Assembly: GCA_900107575.1 (NCBI GenBank)
Contig: FNQX01000007.1
Coordinates: 95,037-159,036 of the forward strand
Length of the DNA stretch: 64,000 nucleotides
DNA from: Lachnospiraceae bacterium NK3A20
Lineage (GTDB): Bacteria; Bacillota; Clostridia; Lachnospirales; Lachnospiraceae
Direction: 5' to 3'
Under the pieces are notes generated by a model that did not search any database, was not told the origin of the DNA, and saw nothing but the letters and a program-made list of their open reading frames with translations. Of the stretch, positions 26,887 through 35,207 are shown piece after piece (positions within the stretch are counted from its first letter, which is position 1; each line of letters starts with the position of its first letter). The position numbers were made by a program, and so were the translations under genes.

Positions 26887-27945
26887 TCACATCCTGTCCC
26901 GCCCTGTGAAGGCGTTGAAACAAGCCCCCTCCTGCGACACCATGCAGGCGCCCCTGGGACTTGCAGGGGTACAGGCCTTCCCGAACAGCGGACACTGCAA
27001 TGGCGCAATCCTGCCCATCAGTACGTCCGCGCAGCGGCAGCCCGTGCCGGTATGATCCTCAAAGAGTCCATCGGAGCCGGCATCGCGGAATGCGTATTCC
27101 TCTCTGAGAATCAGGCCGCTGTTCTCTATAATGCCCATGCCGCGCCAGGCAGAAGGCGCCGGCCGGAACATGCGCGCCACCGCTGCCTGCGCCTGCCGGT
27201 TGCCGTACTCCTCGACGACGCGGGGATAGAAATTCTTCACAGCTGCCGTCCCCCTTGCCCGGATGAGACCATAGATCGCAAGGAGCAGCTCCTCTCCCGA
27301 GAACCCTGCCACAATGAATGGGAGCCTGTACCGCTTCGCGATCGGGCGGTAACAGTCATAACCCGATACCGCACACACGTGTCCCGGCGCGAGGAAACCG
27401 GTAATCCTCTCTTCCTCCGGCAGCTGCAGATCCGCGGCACAGAGCCATTCGATGACCTCCGGCATGGTCTTGAGGGAGGTGAGGAGCTTCACATTGGCGA
27501 GGCTCCTGCGCTCCGCCTCTTCCAGAAGGAGCGCATACGCAGGCGTTGTTGTCTCGAAACCGACCGCGGCGAAGATGTGCGTATGTGCCGGGTCCTTCCC
27601 CGCCGCATCCAGCATCTCCATGGGCGAATATACCATAACGACATGCGCGCCCTCTGCCCTGGCATCCAGAAGGCTGGATGTGGAGCCTTTCACCCGCAGC
27701 AGATCTCCAAAGGCATAGACATAGTTGCCGGGATCCCTCGAGAGTTCTACCAGCTTGTCGATATACGCTGTGACCGTGACACAGACGGGACACCCCGGCC
27801 CCGAGACCAGCTGAATCTTCGGAGTAAGCAGAGAATGGATTCCGTTTCGTACCATCGCCGCGGTATGCGTGCCGCACACCTCCATGATCTTCACCGGGGG
27901 ACCGTCGTAGCTTCTAAGTTTCTCTTTGATCTCCTCAAGATCCAT
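26887..27945 (-). CDS. hypD: Hydrogenase maturation protein HypD
   Basis: Fe-S scaffold on which, with HypC, the Fe(CN)2CO unit is assembled. Conserved motifs are VCGTHT (start of the core), GPGCPVCVT (thiol pair) and the C-terminal cluster-binding cysteines in GCRCADVLMG, CPLFGKACTP, GACMVS and GACFNAF. Length 352 residues is typical. Its ATG shares one base with the hypC stop, so the two are translationally coupled and likely made in matched amounts. Confidence 0.96.
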   Translation of the reverse strand: MDLEEIKEKLRSYDGPPVKIMEVCGTHTAAMVRNGIHSLLTPKIQLVSGPGCPVCVTVTAYIDKLVELSRDPGNYVYAFGDLLRVKGSTSSLLDARAEGAHVVMVYSPMEMLDAAGKDPAHTHIFAAVGFETTTPAYALLLEEAERRSLANVKLLTSLKTMPEVIEWLCAADLQLPEEERITGFLAPGHVCAVSGYDCYRPIAKRYRLPFIVAGFSGEELLLAIYGLIRARGTAAVKNFYPRVVEEYGNRQAQAAVARMFRPAPSAWRGMGIIENSGLILREEYAFRDAGSDGLFEDHTGTGCRCADVLMGRIAPLQCPLFGKACTPASPRGACMVSQEGACFNAFTGRDRM

Positions 27946-28184
27946 CAGCCTGATTTCCCCGTCTCTTCCATCTCCGCGATTTCACGGAAGATCTCTTCCA
28001 TCTCCGCAGCATCGCTCTCTCTTAGGACCTGCAGCACATAGCCCGCGTGGATGAGGACGTGGTCACCTGGCTGCACTCTGGTATAGCCCGTCTTCGCCGT
28101 GAGTGTGGTGCCACCGAAGTCTACGGTCGCCGTTCCGCCATCCTCATTCGTGCGAATCACCGTTCCCGGATATGCTACACACAT
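27945..28184 (-). CDS. hypC: Hydrogenase maturation chaperone HypC
   Basis: Small chaperone that carries the iron centre from HypD to the hydrogenase large subunit. It begins MCVAYPGTV; Cys2, exposed after Met removal, is the essential ligand. At 79 residues it is standard, with a Glu-rich C-terminal helix. The start at 28184 overlaps the last 10 bases of echF, tying maturation to hydrogenase subunit translation. Confidence 0.95.
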   Translation of the reverse strand: MCVAYPGTVIRTNEDGGTATVDFGGTTLTAKTGYTRVQPGDHVLIHAGYVLQVLRESDAAEMEEIFREIAEMEETGKSG

Positions 28185-28651
28185 GACTTGTTCTCCTTCG
28201 ATGCCTGTGCCGTATCCGCCGGGTTCGGACTTTTCGCCGCGGCAGCTGCCTTTGCCTTCGCAATGCGCTCTGCGATCGCCTTCTGTCGCTCCTGTTCCAC
28301 TGCGATCTGCTCGCTGGAATAGCGGTTCACAATGATGGACTTCTGCGTACCGGGCTTCGTCGGCGCATTCACCATTGAGAGGCATTTGACAGGGCACACC
28401 TCTACGCACTCGTTGCACTGCACGCAGGAGAAAGGACGGATGCGCCAGGTATATTCCGCCTTCGAGACGGTAATGGCGCTTGACGGGCAGTGCCTCATAC
28501 AGTTCCCGCAGAGGATACACCTGGAGATATCGTTCTCAATGTGTCCCCGATATCTCTCTTCATAGATGTGGGGCTTTGCCGGGTAATTCTCGGTGGCAGG
28601 CCTGCTGAAGAGGTTCTTCAGCGACTGTCCCAGATAATTCAGCGTAGACAT
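28175..28651 (-). CDS. echF: Ech-type hydrogenase ferredoxin-like subunit EchF
   Basis: NuoI-like subunit with two [4Fe-4S] clusters, CILCGNCMRHCP (Cys45, 48, 51, 55) and CVQCNECVEVCP (Cys76, 79, 82, 86), passing electrons from ferredoxin to EchC. I choose the ATG at 28651 (MSTLNYLGQS); an in-frame ATG 11 codons earlier is possible. About 55 extra residues follow the ferredoxin fold: Lys/Ala-rich, probably helical, ending SKENKSCV with a lone cysteine. It overlaps hypC by 10 bases. Confidence 0.9.
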   Translation of the reverse strand: MSTLNYLGQSLKNLFSRPATENYPAKPHIYEERYRGHIENDISRCILCGNCMRHCPSSAITVSKAEYTWRIRPFSCVQCNECVEVCPVKCLSMVNAPTKPGTQKSIIVNRYSSEQIAVEQERQKAIAERIAKAKAAAAAKSPNPADTAQASKENKSCV

Positions 28652-28692
28652 TTCCTTTACCTCATGCCGCGTTCCAAGCGACATTTTAATTT

Positions 28693-29787
28693 CTATCTCT
28701 CGGTGCAGCTGATGCAGGGGTCGATCGTCAGGATCATCATCGCGACATCCGCGAGCTCTGCTCCCTTGATCGTCTCCACAAGCCCCGGGATGTTGGAATA
28801 GGTGGGCGTGCGGTTGCGGTACCTTGTGAGGAACTTCGTGCCGTTCGCCTTGACATAGTAGAGCGCTTCTCCGCGCGGCTGCTCAATTCTCGCCATGTAC
28901 TCGCCATTGGGATTGCCTTTGACCGGTACCTCAATCGGACCGTCCGGCATCTTCTCGATACACTGACGGACAAGATCCATCGACTGGTACAGCTCTTTGA
29001 TCCGCACCTCACACCGCGCATAGCAGTCGCCGTCGAACGAGACAATCGGTTCGAATTGCAGCTCGCCATAGGCCTCGTATCCCAGAAGGCGAAGATCCCG
29101 CCGCACACCGGAGGCGCGCAGGAACGGTCCGCAGCAGCCCAGTTCCTCCGCCCGCTCGGGAGAGAGCCTGCCGACACCTCTCATACGGGACTGCACATCC
29201 CTGTCTCCGAGGAAGGTGTCCGTCGCGACCCTGCACTCCTTCGTAAGAACCGTCATTCCTGCCATGATCGTATCGAGCATCCCTTTCGTTACGTCCTTGC
29301 GCAGTCCGCCCACCTTGTTCACCGAGAAGATGACCCGTCCGCCGGTCGTGAGTTCCAGCAGGTCCAGTACCTTCTCGCGAAGCCGCCAGGTCTCCATGAA
29401 CAGTGACTCGAAGCCGAAGGCGTCGGCGAGAAGGCCCAGCCACATCAAATGGTTGTGCATCCTGCCTAGCTCCGCCCACATCGTGCGCAGGTATTTCGTC
29501 CGGGGTGTTGTCTCAAGGTGCATGATCTTCTCGACCGCCTCGACATAGCCAAGGCCGTGCCCGAAGGAACAGATGCCGCAGGTCCTCTCCGCGACGAGGA
29601 CGAAATCCTGGAAGTCCCGCTTCTCGACGAGCTTCTCCAGTCCTCTGTGTACGAAACCGATACTGGGGAGCGCGTCAATTACCTTCTCATCCTGCAGAAC
29701 GAGATCCAGGTGAATCGGTTCCGGCAGCACGGGATGCTGCGGTCCGAAGGGAACGATACTGATTTTCTTGATCGAATTGTCTGCCAT
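28693..29787 (-). CDS. echE: [NiFe] hydrogenase large subunit EchE
   Basis: Catalytic subunit of a group 4 membrane-bound hydrogenase, homologous to NuoD. The Ni ligands are intact: RTCGICSFGH (Cys70, Cys73) and DPCISCTER (Cys358, Cys361). The protein stops directly after that last motif, so there is no C-terminal peptide to be cut by a hydrogenase protease, and no such protease gene is nearby. Length 364 residues matches Ech and is much shorter than HycE, which carries an N-terminal NuoC domain. It lies between echD (11 bases upstream) and echF. Confidence 0.95.
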   Translation of the reverse strand: MADNSIKKISIVPFGPQHPVLPEPIHLDLVLQDEKVIDALPSIGFVHRGLEKLVEKRDFQDFVLVAERTCGICSFGHGLGYVEAVEKIMHLETTPRTKYLRTMWAELGRMHNHLMWLGLLADAFGFESLFMETWRLREKVLDLLELTTGGRVIFSVNKVGGLRKDVTKGMLDTIMAGMTVLTKECRVATDTFLGDRDVQSRMRGVGRLSPERAEELGCCGPFLRASGVRRDLRLLGYEAYGELQFEPIVSFDGDCYARCEVRIKELYQSMDLVRQCIEKMPDGPIEVPVKGNPNGEYMARIEQPRGEALYYVKANGTKFLTRYRNRTPTYSNIPGLVETIKGAELADVAMMILTIDPCISCTER

Positions 29788-29798
29788 GGCACGGCTCC

Positions 29799-30191
29799 TT
29801 ACGCGAACGGGTGCGGCACGCCGGTGCGGAACAGCTTGCCTCTGAAATCGTAGTTCATCATGTCAATCTCAATTCCGAAGAGATCGTGAATTTCATTCTC
29901 ATACAGGTACGCGACCTCATAGATGCTCGTGATGCTGGAAACCTTGTCCTCGTGGCTCACCGTGATCCGAAGATTCTTCCAGTCATAACCCTTGCCGAAG
30001 GTATAGAGAATTTCATAGCGGTTCTCTGCGATTTTCGTTGCGCAGATCTGAACCAGCCGCCATTCATCGAAGTGAATCTTCGTCACTTCATCGAGCAGCC
30101 GTTCCGCGGGAATGTCCCGGATATCCATCAGATTCTCTACATTTCCCTGAGGCGTATTCCCTTTGCTCTCTCCGCCTGCGTTCTCCGTCAT
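29799..30191 (-). CDS. echD: Ech-type hydrogenase subunit EchD (NuoC-like)
   Basis: Small peripheral subunit related to the 30-kDa subunit of complex I. The C-terminal part YLYENEIHDLFGIEI is the recognisable NuoC signature. The ATG at 30191 overlaps the echC stop by four bases (ATGA) and has a GGAGG site 9 bases upstream, so the N-terminal 21 hydrophilic residues are probably real. At 130 residues it has the size of stand-alone EchD proteins. Confidence 0.88.
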   Translation of the reverse strand: MTENAGGESKGNTPQGNVENLMDIRDIPAERLLDEVTKIHFDEWRLVQICATKIAENRYEILYTFGKGYDWKNLRITVSHEDKVSSITSIYEVAYLYENEIHDLFGIEIDMMNYDFRGKLFRTGVPHPFA

Positions 30192-30721
30192 GCCTTGTTC
30201 CCTCCGCTTACGCTCTCGTCTCTTTTGCGCACTGCTTTTCCGGTGCGGCCTTCATTGATGTTCGCGATCGCCCAGCCCTGTTCTTCCGGCGACAGCCCCC
30301 GGCGCATTCGGTCTCTCTTGATCTCCAGAAGATCCAGCGCGCGCACGACGCCGTCAATGATGGATTCCGGCCTGGCCGCACACCCCGGCACATAGACGTC
30401 GACGGGGATCACCTTGTCCACTCCGCCCAGGATGTTGTAGCAGTCCTTGAAAATCCCGCCGTCACAGGCACAGATGCCGACTGCCACGACGACCTTGGGG
30501 TCGGGCATCTGGGAATAGAGCTGCTGCACAACGCTGCGGTTCTGGTAGTTGATACCACCCGTGATCAGGAAAATATCGGCGTGTTTCGGGTCTCCGGTAT
30601 TGATAATGCCGAAGCGCTCGAGGTCATAGACCGGCGTCGTACTGGCCAGCACCTCAATATCACAGCCATTGCAACTGGAGCCGTCATAGTGCAGCATCCA
30701 GGGGGATTGAGACATTTTCAT
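30188..30721 (-). CDS. echC: [NiFe] hydrogenase small subunit EchC (NuoB-like)
   Basis: Carries the proximal [4Fe-4S] cluster next to the Ni-Fe site. Ligand positions are visible: SSCNGC (Cys17, Cys20), GICACDGG (Cys84 or Cys86) and PGCAARP (Cys114). Start at 30721 chosen for its GGAG 8 bases upstream. The charged C-terminal 40 residues (ending ESVSGGNKA) extend beyond NuoB homology. There is a 70-base gap to echB upstream, the only sizeable gap inside the operon. Confidence 0.94.
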   Translation of the reverse strand: MKMSQSPWMLHYDGSSCNGCDIEVLASTTPVYDLERFGIINTGDPKHADIFLITGGINYQNRSVVQQLYSQMPDPKVVVAVGICACDGGIFKDCYNILGGVDKVIPVDVYVPGCAARPESIIDGVVRALDLLEIKRDRMRRGLSPEEQGWAIANINEGRTGKAVRKRDESVSGGNKA

Positions 30722-30791
30722 TAGGCTATCTCCTCACTTCGTCCGATACGCGGACGGTGATAAGTGAAACGTTTACGGGCGCCTTTTGTTT

Positions 30792-31661
30792 TCACCCTTT
30801 CAGGAGCATTAAGACGAGCAGATTCCCTCCGGCGAAAATGAAAGTGCTGCTCCACACGATTGTGAGCATCCTCTCCCATTTCACACGAGGGAAGGTATTG
30901 TCGATGAGCGTCATGAGGAACATGGCACCTGCCCCCGCAAGAATGGCCCAGAGAATCGACCAGGGGTTGCTGCAAACGAAGAACAGACCGACGAAGGTGA
31001 ACATGAGGAAGATCTCATTCCACTCCGCGAGTTCCACCCAGCCCATCAGCTTGCCGGAGATGTCTGTCGTGATGCCCTTGACCATCTCCTGATGCGCGTG
31101 GTGGGACGAGCTGACATCGAACGGGGACTTGCGCAGCTCGATGACCAGGATGATGAGGAACCCCGCGAACATCCCGGGGCAGCTCACAATGGCGGGCATC
31201 TTGCCCAAGACCATGTCGCTGACAAGGAACGAGCCTGCGTGCAGGTAGAAACCGATCGCCATGAGAAGGAGCATCGGCTCGGTACAGGTCATCTGCAGCA
31301 ACTCTCTCTGCGCACTCATGTTGGAATAGGGCGCGCTCGCGGAGAAGGCCGCAAGGCAGAGGAACATTTCCGCGAGAGTCAATGAAAAAACCGCGAGCAG
31401 GATATCCTGTCCCGCATAAATGATCCAGCCGGAGAGCATCACGAACATGAGGTGACCGATGACGAGGAAATCCTGCAGGCCGTTGACAATGTATGCCTTC
31501 TTCTGGAAGAACTTGTACAGGTCGTAGAACGGCTGCACAATGGTCGGTCCCTGGCGCCTTTGCATCCGGGCGCCAAGGAAACGGTCCGCTCCGGAGATGA
31601 TTGCCCCGCAAACCGGTGCCAGAAGGAAGAAGATAAAACCCAGGAGTACACTTTGCAGCAT
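30792..31661 (-). CDS. echB: Ech-type hydrogenase membrane subunit EchB (NuoH-like)
   Basis: Membrane anchor that connects the hydrogenase module to the ion pump, homologous to NuoH and HycD. About eight hydrophobic helices are visible, with the cytoplasmic stretch QRRQGPTIVQPFYDLYKFF near residue 35 and the ELRKSPFDVSSSHHAHQE loop, which faces the catalytic subunits in complex I. Length 289 residues is normal. Its ATG shares one base with the echA stop. Confidence 0.94.
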   Translation of the reverse strand: MLQSVLLGFIFFLLAPVCGAIISGADRFLGARMQRRQGPTIVQPFYDLYKFFQKKAYIVNGLQDFLVIGHLMFVMLSGWIIYAGQDILLAVFSLTLAEMFLCLAAFSASAPYSNMSAQRELLQMTCTEPMLLLMAIGFYLHAGSFLVSDMVLGKMPAIVSCPGMFAGFLIILVIELRKSPFDVSSSHHAHQEMVKGITTDISGKLMGWVELAEWNEIFLMFTFVGLFFVCSNPWSILWAILAGAGAMFLMTLIDNTFPRVKWERMLTIVWSSTFIFAGGNLLVLMLLKG

Positions 31662-33595
31662 CAGATGGCACCTCCTATGATGATGGTCAGCATAATAACG
31701 AGGATGCCTGCCGCAATGGCAAGGCAGGGCTTCATGATCTTCAGTTCCCCGATGAGGTCGATCATGTACCAGTTCGCCATATACAGAGGCTGCGCGTCGC
31801 CGTAAGCATTCAGGAAGTGCCGGTCATCTCCCGCGTTGATGCCCGACATGTAGGATCTTGTATTCTGATCCGTGATGCCGCGGCGGTTTCTCGAGATGAT
31901 GCCGCCGGCGACAGGGAGCGTTGCGACGAGGATCAGCATGAGAAGCATGACGGCGATGTCCGAGCCGCCGATGACGGGCTCAACCTCAGTGTGGAACATC
32001 TGGTTCAGCACGGGCTGCACAATGTAGTTGGAAATCAAAGGGAAGCCGAAACACATCGCGATGACCATCGCGGCAAGGGGATACAGTGCCTGCCACTCGC
32101 CATTGTGCGTCGTGTCTTTAAGCGCCTGGGATTTATGGATGACGGCAAAGATCTTGCCCAACCACTTGCCCCAGTAGAAGGAGGTCGACGCGGTGCCGAA
32201 TACCAGGAACAGGACGAGCCAGACGGCGCCGGAATCAATATAGGATTTGAGTGCGGCCCACTTGGCGACCAGCATCCCGAACGGCGCGAGGTACATACCG
32301 CAGATGCCGATGATCATAACGACGGCAAGGCGCGGGAGCTTCACAATGAGGCCGTGCATGTCCTCGATGTTGCGGGAGCCGGATGCGTTCTCTACCGCAC
32401 CGACGGTCATGAACATGAGGGATTTCGACACCGCATGGAAGAGAATCAGCATGGTGCCCGCCCACACGGACTCGGGGCGGCCGACGCCGGCGCAGGCAAC
32501 AATGAGTCCCAGGTTCGACACGGTAGAGTGCGCGAGAACTCTCTTGCCGTCCGATGTCGCGATTGCCATGAGTGACGCCGCGAAGAAGGTGAAGCCACCG
32601 ATCAGCGTCACCATGACACCTGTCAGTGTCCCCTGCATGAGAGGTGCAAGACGGATGAGGAGATAGACACCTGCCTTCACCATGGTGGCGGAATGCAGGA
32701 GCGCGGATGTCGGCGTGGGTGCGACCATGGCGCCGAGGAGCCAGCCGTTGAACGGAAGCTGTGCGCTCTTCGTCAGTGCAGCAAAGGCAAGGAGGGAGAC
32801 CACGATCATGACACCCGGCACTGCCCTGTTGTCCACCTGCTGCAGGTCTGAAAGTGTGCCGACATGAAGGGCCAGGGAGGCATAGAGGATGCCCGCCATA
32901 AAGGCGTCCCCACCCAGGAGGTTCATCCACAGCGCCTTGAAAGAATTCTCGATAGACTCCTTTTCCCTGTTGTATCCGATGAGAAGGAAGGAGCAGACGG
33001 AAGTGATCTCCCAGAAGAAATAGATCCAGCCGAGGTTGTCCGAGAACAAGAGGCCGAACATGGCTCCCAGGAAGACGAAGAGCATCGCAAGGAACCAGTT
33101 GGACCGCTCCGGGAATTTCGGGTGCCGCAGGTGATAGTCCTTGATGTATCCGATCGCATAGATCGTGATGAAGCCGCCGACGATGCCGACCACCAGGCAC
33201 ATGAGTACCGTCAGGTTGTCGAATTTGAAATGATCCGTACCCTCTGCCGCCCTGCCGGAGAGTTCCAGCCACAGGATCGGAATGGTGCCGATCCACGACA
33301 GGAGTGCCGCTAAGATTTTGCGGAACCGGAAACTGTAGAACGTGACAAGGCACATCAGAAAGAGCTCGCCCGCCATAACGAAATCGTTTGCGGTATCTGC
33401 CTTTTCCAGGTAAGTGCGCACCATTTGTCCGCGTAGCACGCGCACGGCAAGGTAGATGACCGCAGCCATGATGAGAAAGGCCGCGCCCTTGACAATGAAT
33501 TTTCTTACGGGATATACCCTCTCACTGTTGCCCAGAAGATACAGAATGGCAGCGATCACAAACGGGAAAAAGATCAGAAACTCAATGATTTGCAT
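31661..33595 (-). CDS. echA: Ech-type hydrogenase ion-translocating subunit EchA (NuoL-like)
   Basis: Antiporter-like proton or sodium channel subunit, homologous to NuoL/MrpA. The 644-residue protein has about 16 membrane helices; the core block SVCSFLLIGYNREKESIENS and the LLHSATMVKAGVYL helix with its conserved lysine are typical. First gene of echABCDEF-hypCDE, preceded by a promoter at 33643-33670 and a Rex-like site. In the complex, ferredoxin oxidation with H2 formation would drive ion export; that is family knowledge, not shown here. Confidence 0.94.
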   Translation of the reverse strand: MQIIEFLIFFPFVIAAILYLLGNSERVYPVRKFIVKGAAFLIMAAVIYLAVRVLRGQMVRTYLEKADTANDFVMAGELFLMCLVTFYSFRFRKILAALLSWIGTIPILWLELSGRAAEGTDHFKFDNLTVLMCLVVGIVGGFITIYAIGYIKDYHLRHPKFPERSNWFLAMLFVFLGAMFGLLFSDNLGWIYFFWEITSVCSFLLIGYNREKESIENSFKALWMNLLGGDAFMAGILYASLALHVGTLSDLQQVDNRAVPGVMIVVSLLAFAALTKSAQLPFNGWLLGAMVAPTPTSALLHSATMVKAGVYLLIRLAPLMQGTLTGVMVTLIGGFTFFAASLMAIATSDGKRVLAHSTVSNLGLIVACAGVGRPESVWAGTMLILFHAVSKSLMFMTVGAVENASGSRNIEDMHGLIVKLPRLAVVMIIGICGMYLAPFGMLVAKWAALKSYIDSGAVWLVLFLVFGTASTSFYWGKWLGKIFAVIHKSQALKDTTHNGEWQALYPLAAMVIAMCFGFPLISNYIVQPVLNQMFHTEVEPVIGGSDIAVMLLMLILVATLPVAGGIISRNRRGITDQNTRSYMSGINAGDDRHFLNAYGDAQPLYMANWYMIDLIGELKIMKPCLAIAAGILVIMLTIIIGGAI

Positions 33596-33616
33596 GTGTT
33601 CCCCCCGGCGACTACT

Positions 33617-33634
33617 CTGTTAAATTATTGACAT
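33617..33634 (-). promoter_or_regulatory. Rex-like operator at the ech promoter
   Basis: The 18-base site matches 11 of 14 defined positions of the clostridial Rex consensus TTGTTAA-N4-TTAACAA, including a full TGTTAA half-site. It begins about nine bases past the -10 box, so a bound redox repressor would block initiation. No rex gene is in the window. Confidence 0.5.
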
Positions 33635-33642
33635 ATGGTATT

Positions 33643-33670
33643 ATTGTACGCCGATAGTCCCAAAATGCAA
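33643..33670 (-). promoter_or_regulatory. Promoter for the ech-hyp operon
   Basis: On the minus strand TTGCAT (33670-33665) and TACAAT (33648-33643) are 16 bases apart, about 50 bases before the echA ATG. The -10 is good, the -35 only partial. The 152-base gap to dprA holds this promoter and the Rex-like site and no gene. Confidence 0.55.
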
Positions 33671-33747
33671 CAAAACGAGGATGCATCAATTCCAGGTATT
33701 GCTGTAATATGCGCTATTATCACGTTTATACGCACAATTATCTGCAT

Positions 33748-35169
33748 TCATTCCGTGGCTTCGATGTAGTAGCCTACACGCACTTCTCTGGCGAGATCCT
33801 TGACGGTGAGTCTTGTCATGGAGCTCACGATCTCGGAATAGGAGACGCTCCTGCCCATCTTCTCCCGGACCATGGGAAGGATGTCGTCAAGGCTCTCCGG
33901 AGTCGAGAGGTCGAGGCAGGAGAGAACCGCCTTTGCGACCGGTGCAAGACTCTCCCTGGCGGCTTCCCTTTTCCTCTTCTTCTCTTCCTCATCACGGAAA
34001 CGGATGTCCGTCTTCCACTCCGGGGCCATCTTCTCTTTGTGATCTTGTTGAATCTCATCCAGTCGCAGCTGATGCAGGTACCCCGGGCCTCTTCCCCGAT
34101 CATCCAGGAAGGCTGCCCGCTGCCTCTCTTCAATGATGTTGGCCCGCCGATTCCGTAGCGTTCGCACCTCCTCCTGCAGCGGATCCTCACTCTCCCCAAG
34201 GCCGAAGAAATACTCCAGAAGGTCCTCCGGCGCGCTGGCAAGCCCTGCGCCCTGCCGGATCAGCCGGTTGCACCCCTTGCTCTTCACATCGGTGAGTCTC
34301 CCCGGCACGGCGAAGACGTCTCTTCCCAGCTCCAGCGCGCGGTCCACCGTGATGAGGGTACCGCTCTGCAGCCTTGCCTCGGCGACGAGGACAGCATCGG
34401 AGAGTCCTGCGATAATCCGGTTCCTTGCGGGGAAGAAATTGGGCTTTGCCGCTACGCCCGGATGGTACTCCGAGATGAGTCCTCCTTCCGACTTGAGATC
34501 CTCATAGAGTGGAGCGTTCTCTCTCGGGTAACAGATGTCCGGTCCACCGCCCAGAACAGCGTACGAACCGCCGCCAACATCGAGGGCAGCCCTCCCGGCC
34601 ACGCCGTCAATCCCCCGTGCCATGCCGCTCACGATCTGCACGCCGTTAGCAGCGATGGTCCGCGCGAAAATCCTCGCCTGTTCCCTGCCGTAAGGTGTCG
34701 CATCGCGGGAACCAATAATCGCAAGACTCTTCCGATCTTCGTTCGGCAGTTCCCCCATGTAGTAGAGAAGGTAGGGCGGGTCGAAAAGATCGCGCAGCCT
34801 TTTGGGATACCAGGGATCGTCGAAAGAGACCGTGCGAACACCTCTTTGCCGAAGCCTAGTCTCCTCTTCCGATGGGTCCAGCGCACGCGCCTTCACCACG
34901 TTTCTCACAAAGCGTTGTGCCTTGCCCTCCGCGCGGTAAATAAGCATCCCGAATTCCTGCAGATCCTTCTCCGGCAGCTCATACAGGCACTTTGCGAACT
35001 CACGGCTCCCGCCGCAGATACCCCGGATCTGGAACAGGCCCCAGGCGCCCACTCCTTCGATGGTATTGGCCCAGAGTACGTAGGGATCCGCTTCCTGGCG
35101 CTTCAAATGATCTTCTTGGTCCTCTGTGACTGTGCTGCTCTCACTCTCATGTAACGAATCCTCATCCAT
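33748..35169 (-). CDS. dprA: DNA-processing protein DprA
   Basis: Loads RecA on incoming single-stranded DNA during transformation; widely kept also in non-competent bacteria. A helical N-terminal domain precedes the Rossmann core with GSRDATPYGREQAR, SGMARGIDGVAGRAAL and NFFPARNRIIAGLSDA (about 150-300). About 100 charged, Arg/Glu-rich linker residues then lead to a C-terminal winged helix (about 415-470), the domain that contacts ComF or RecA in relatives. The N-terminus adds about 25 acidic residues. It follows comM by 38 bases. Confidence 0.95.
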   Translation of the reverse strand: MDEDSLHESESSTVTEDQEDHLKRQEADPYVLWANTIEGVGAWGLFQIRGICGGSREFAKCLYELPEKDLQEFGMLIYRAEGKAQRFVRNVVKARALDPSEEETRLRQRGVRTVSFDDPWYPKRLRDLFDPPYLLYYMGELPNEDRKSLAIIGSRDATPYGREQARIFARTIAANGVQIVSGMARGIDGVAGRAALDVGGGSYAVLGGGPDICYPRENAPLYEDLKSEGGLISEYHPGVAAKPNFFPARNRIIAGLSDAVLVAEARLQSGTLITVDRALELGRDVFAVPGRLTDVKSKGCNRLIRQGAGLASAPEDLLEYFFGLGESEDPLQEEVRTLRNRRANIIEERQRAAFLDDRGRGPGYLHQLRLDEIQQDHKEKMAPEWKTDIRFRDEEEKKRKREAARESLAPVAKAVLSCLDLSTPESLDDILPMVREKMGRSVSYSEIVSSMTRLTVKDLAREVRVGYYIEATE

Positions 35170-35207
35170 ATCGGCTCCTTTCTTGAGTTTTGTCCTTATA
35201 CTGATCC

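Noticed and set aside
26800..28041. Plus-strand open frame of 413 codons across hypD and hypE
   Set aside because: Antisense to two conserved hyp genes.
32235..33353. Minus-strand 372-codon frame within echA in another frame
   Set aside because: Overlaps the conserved NuoL-like gene fully; shadow frame.
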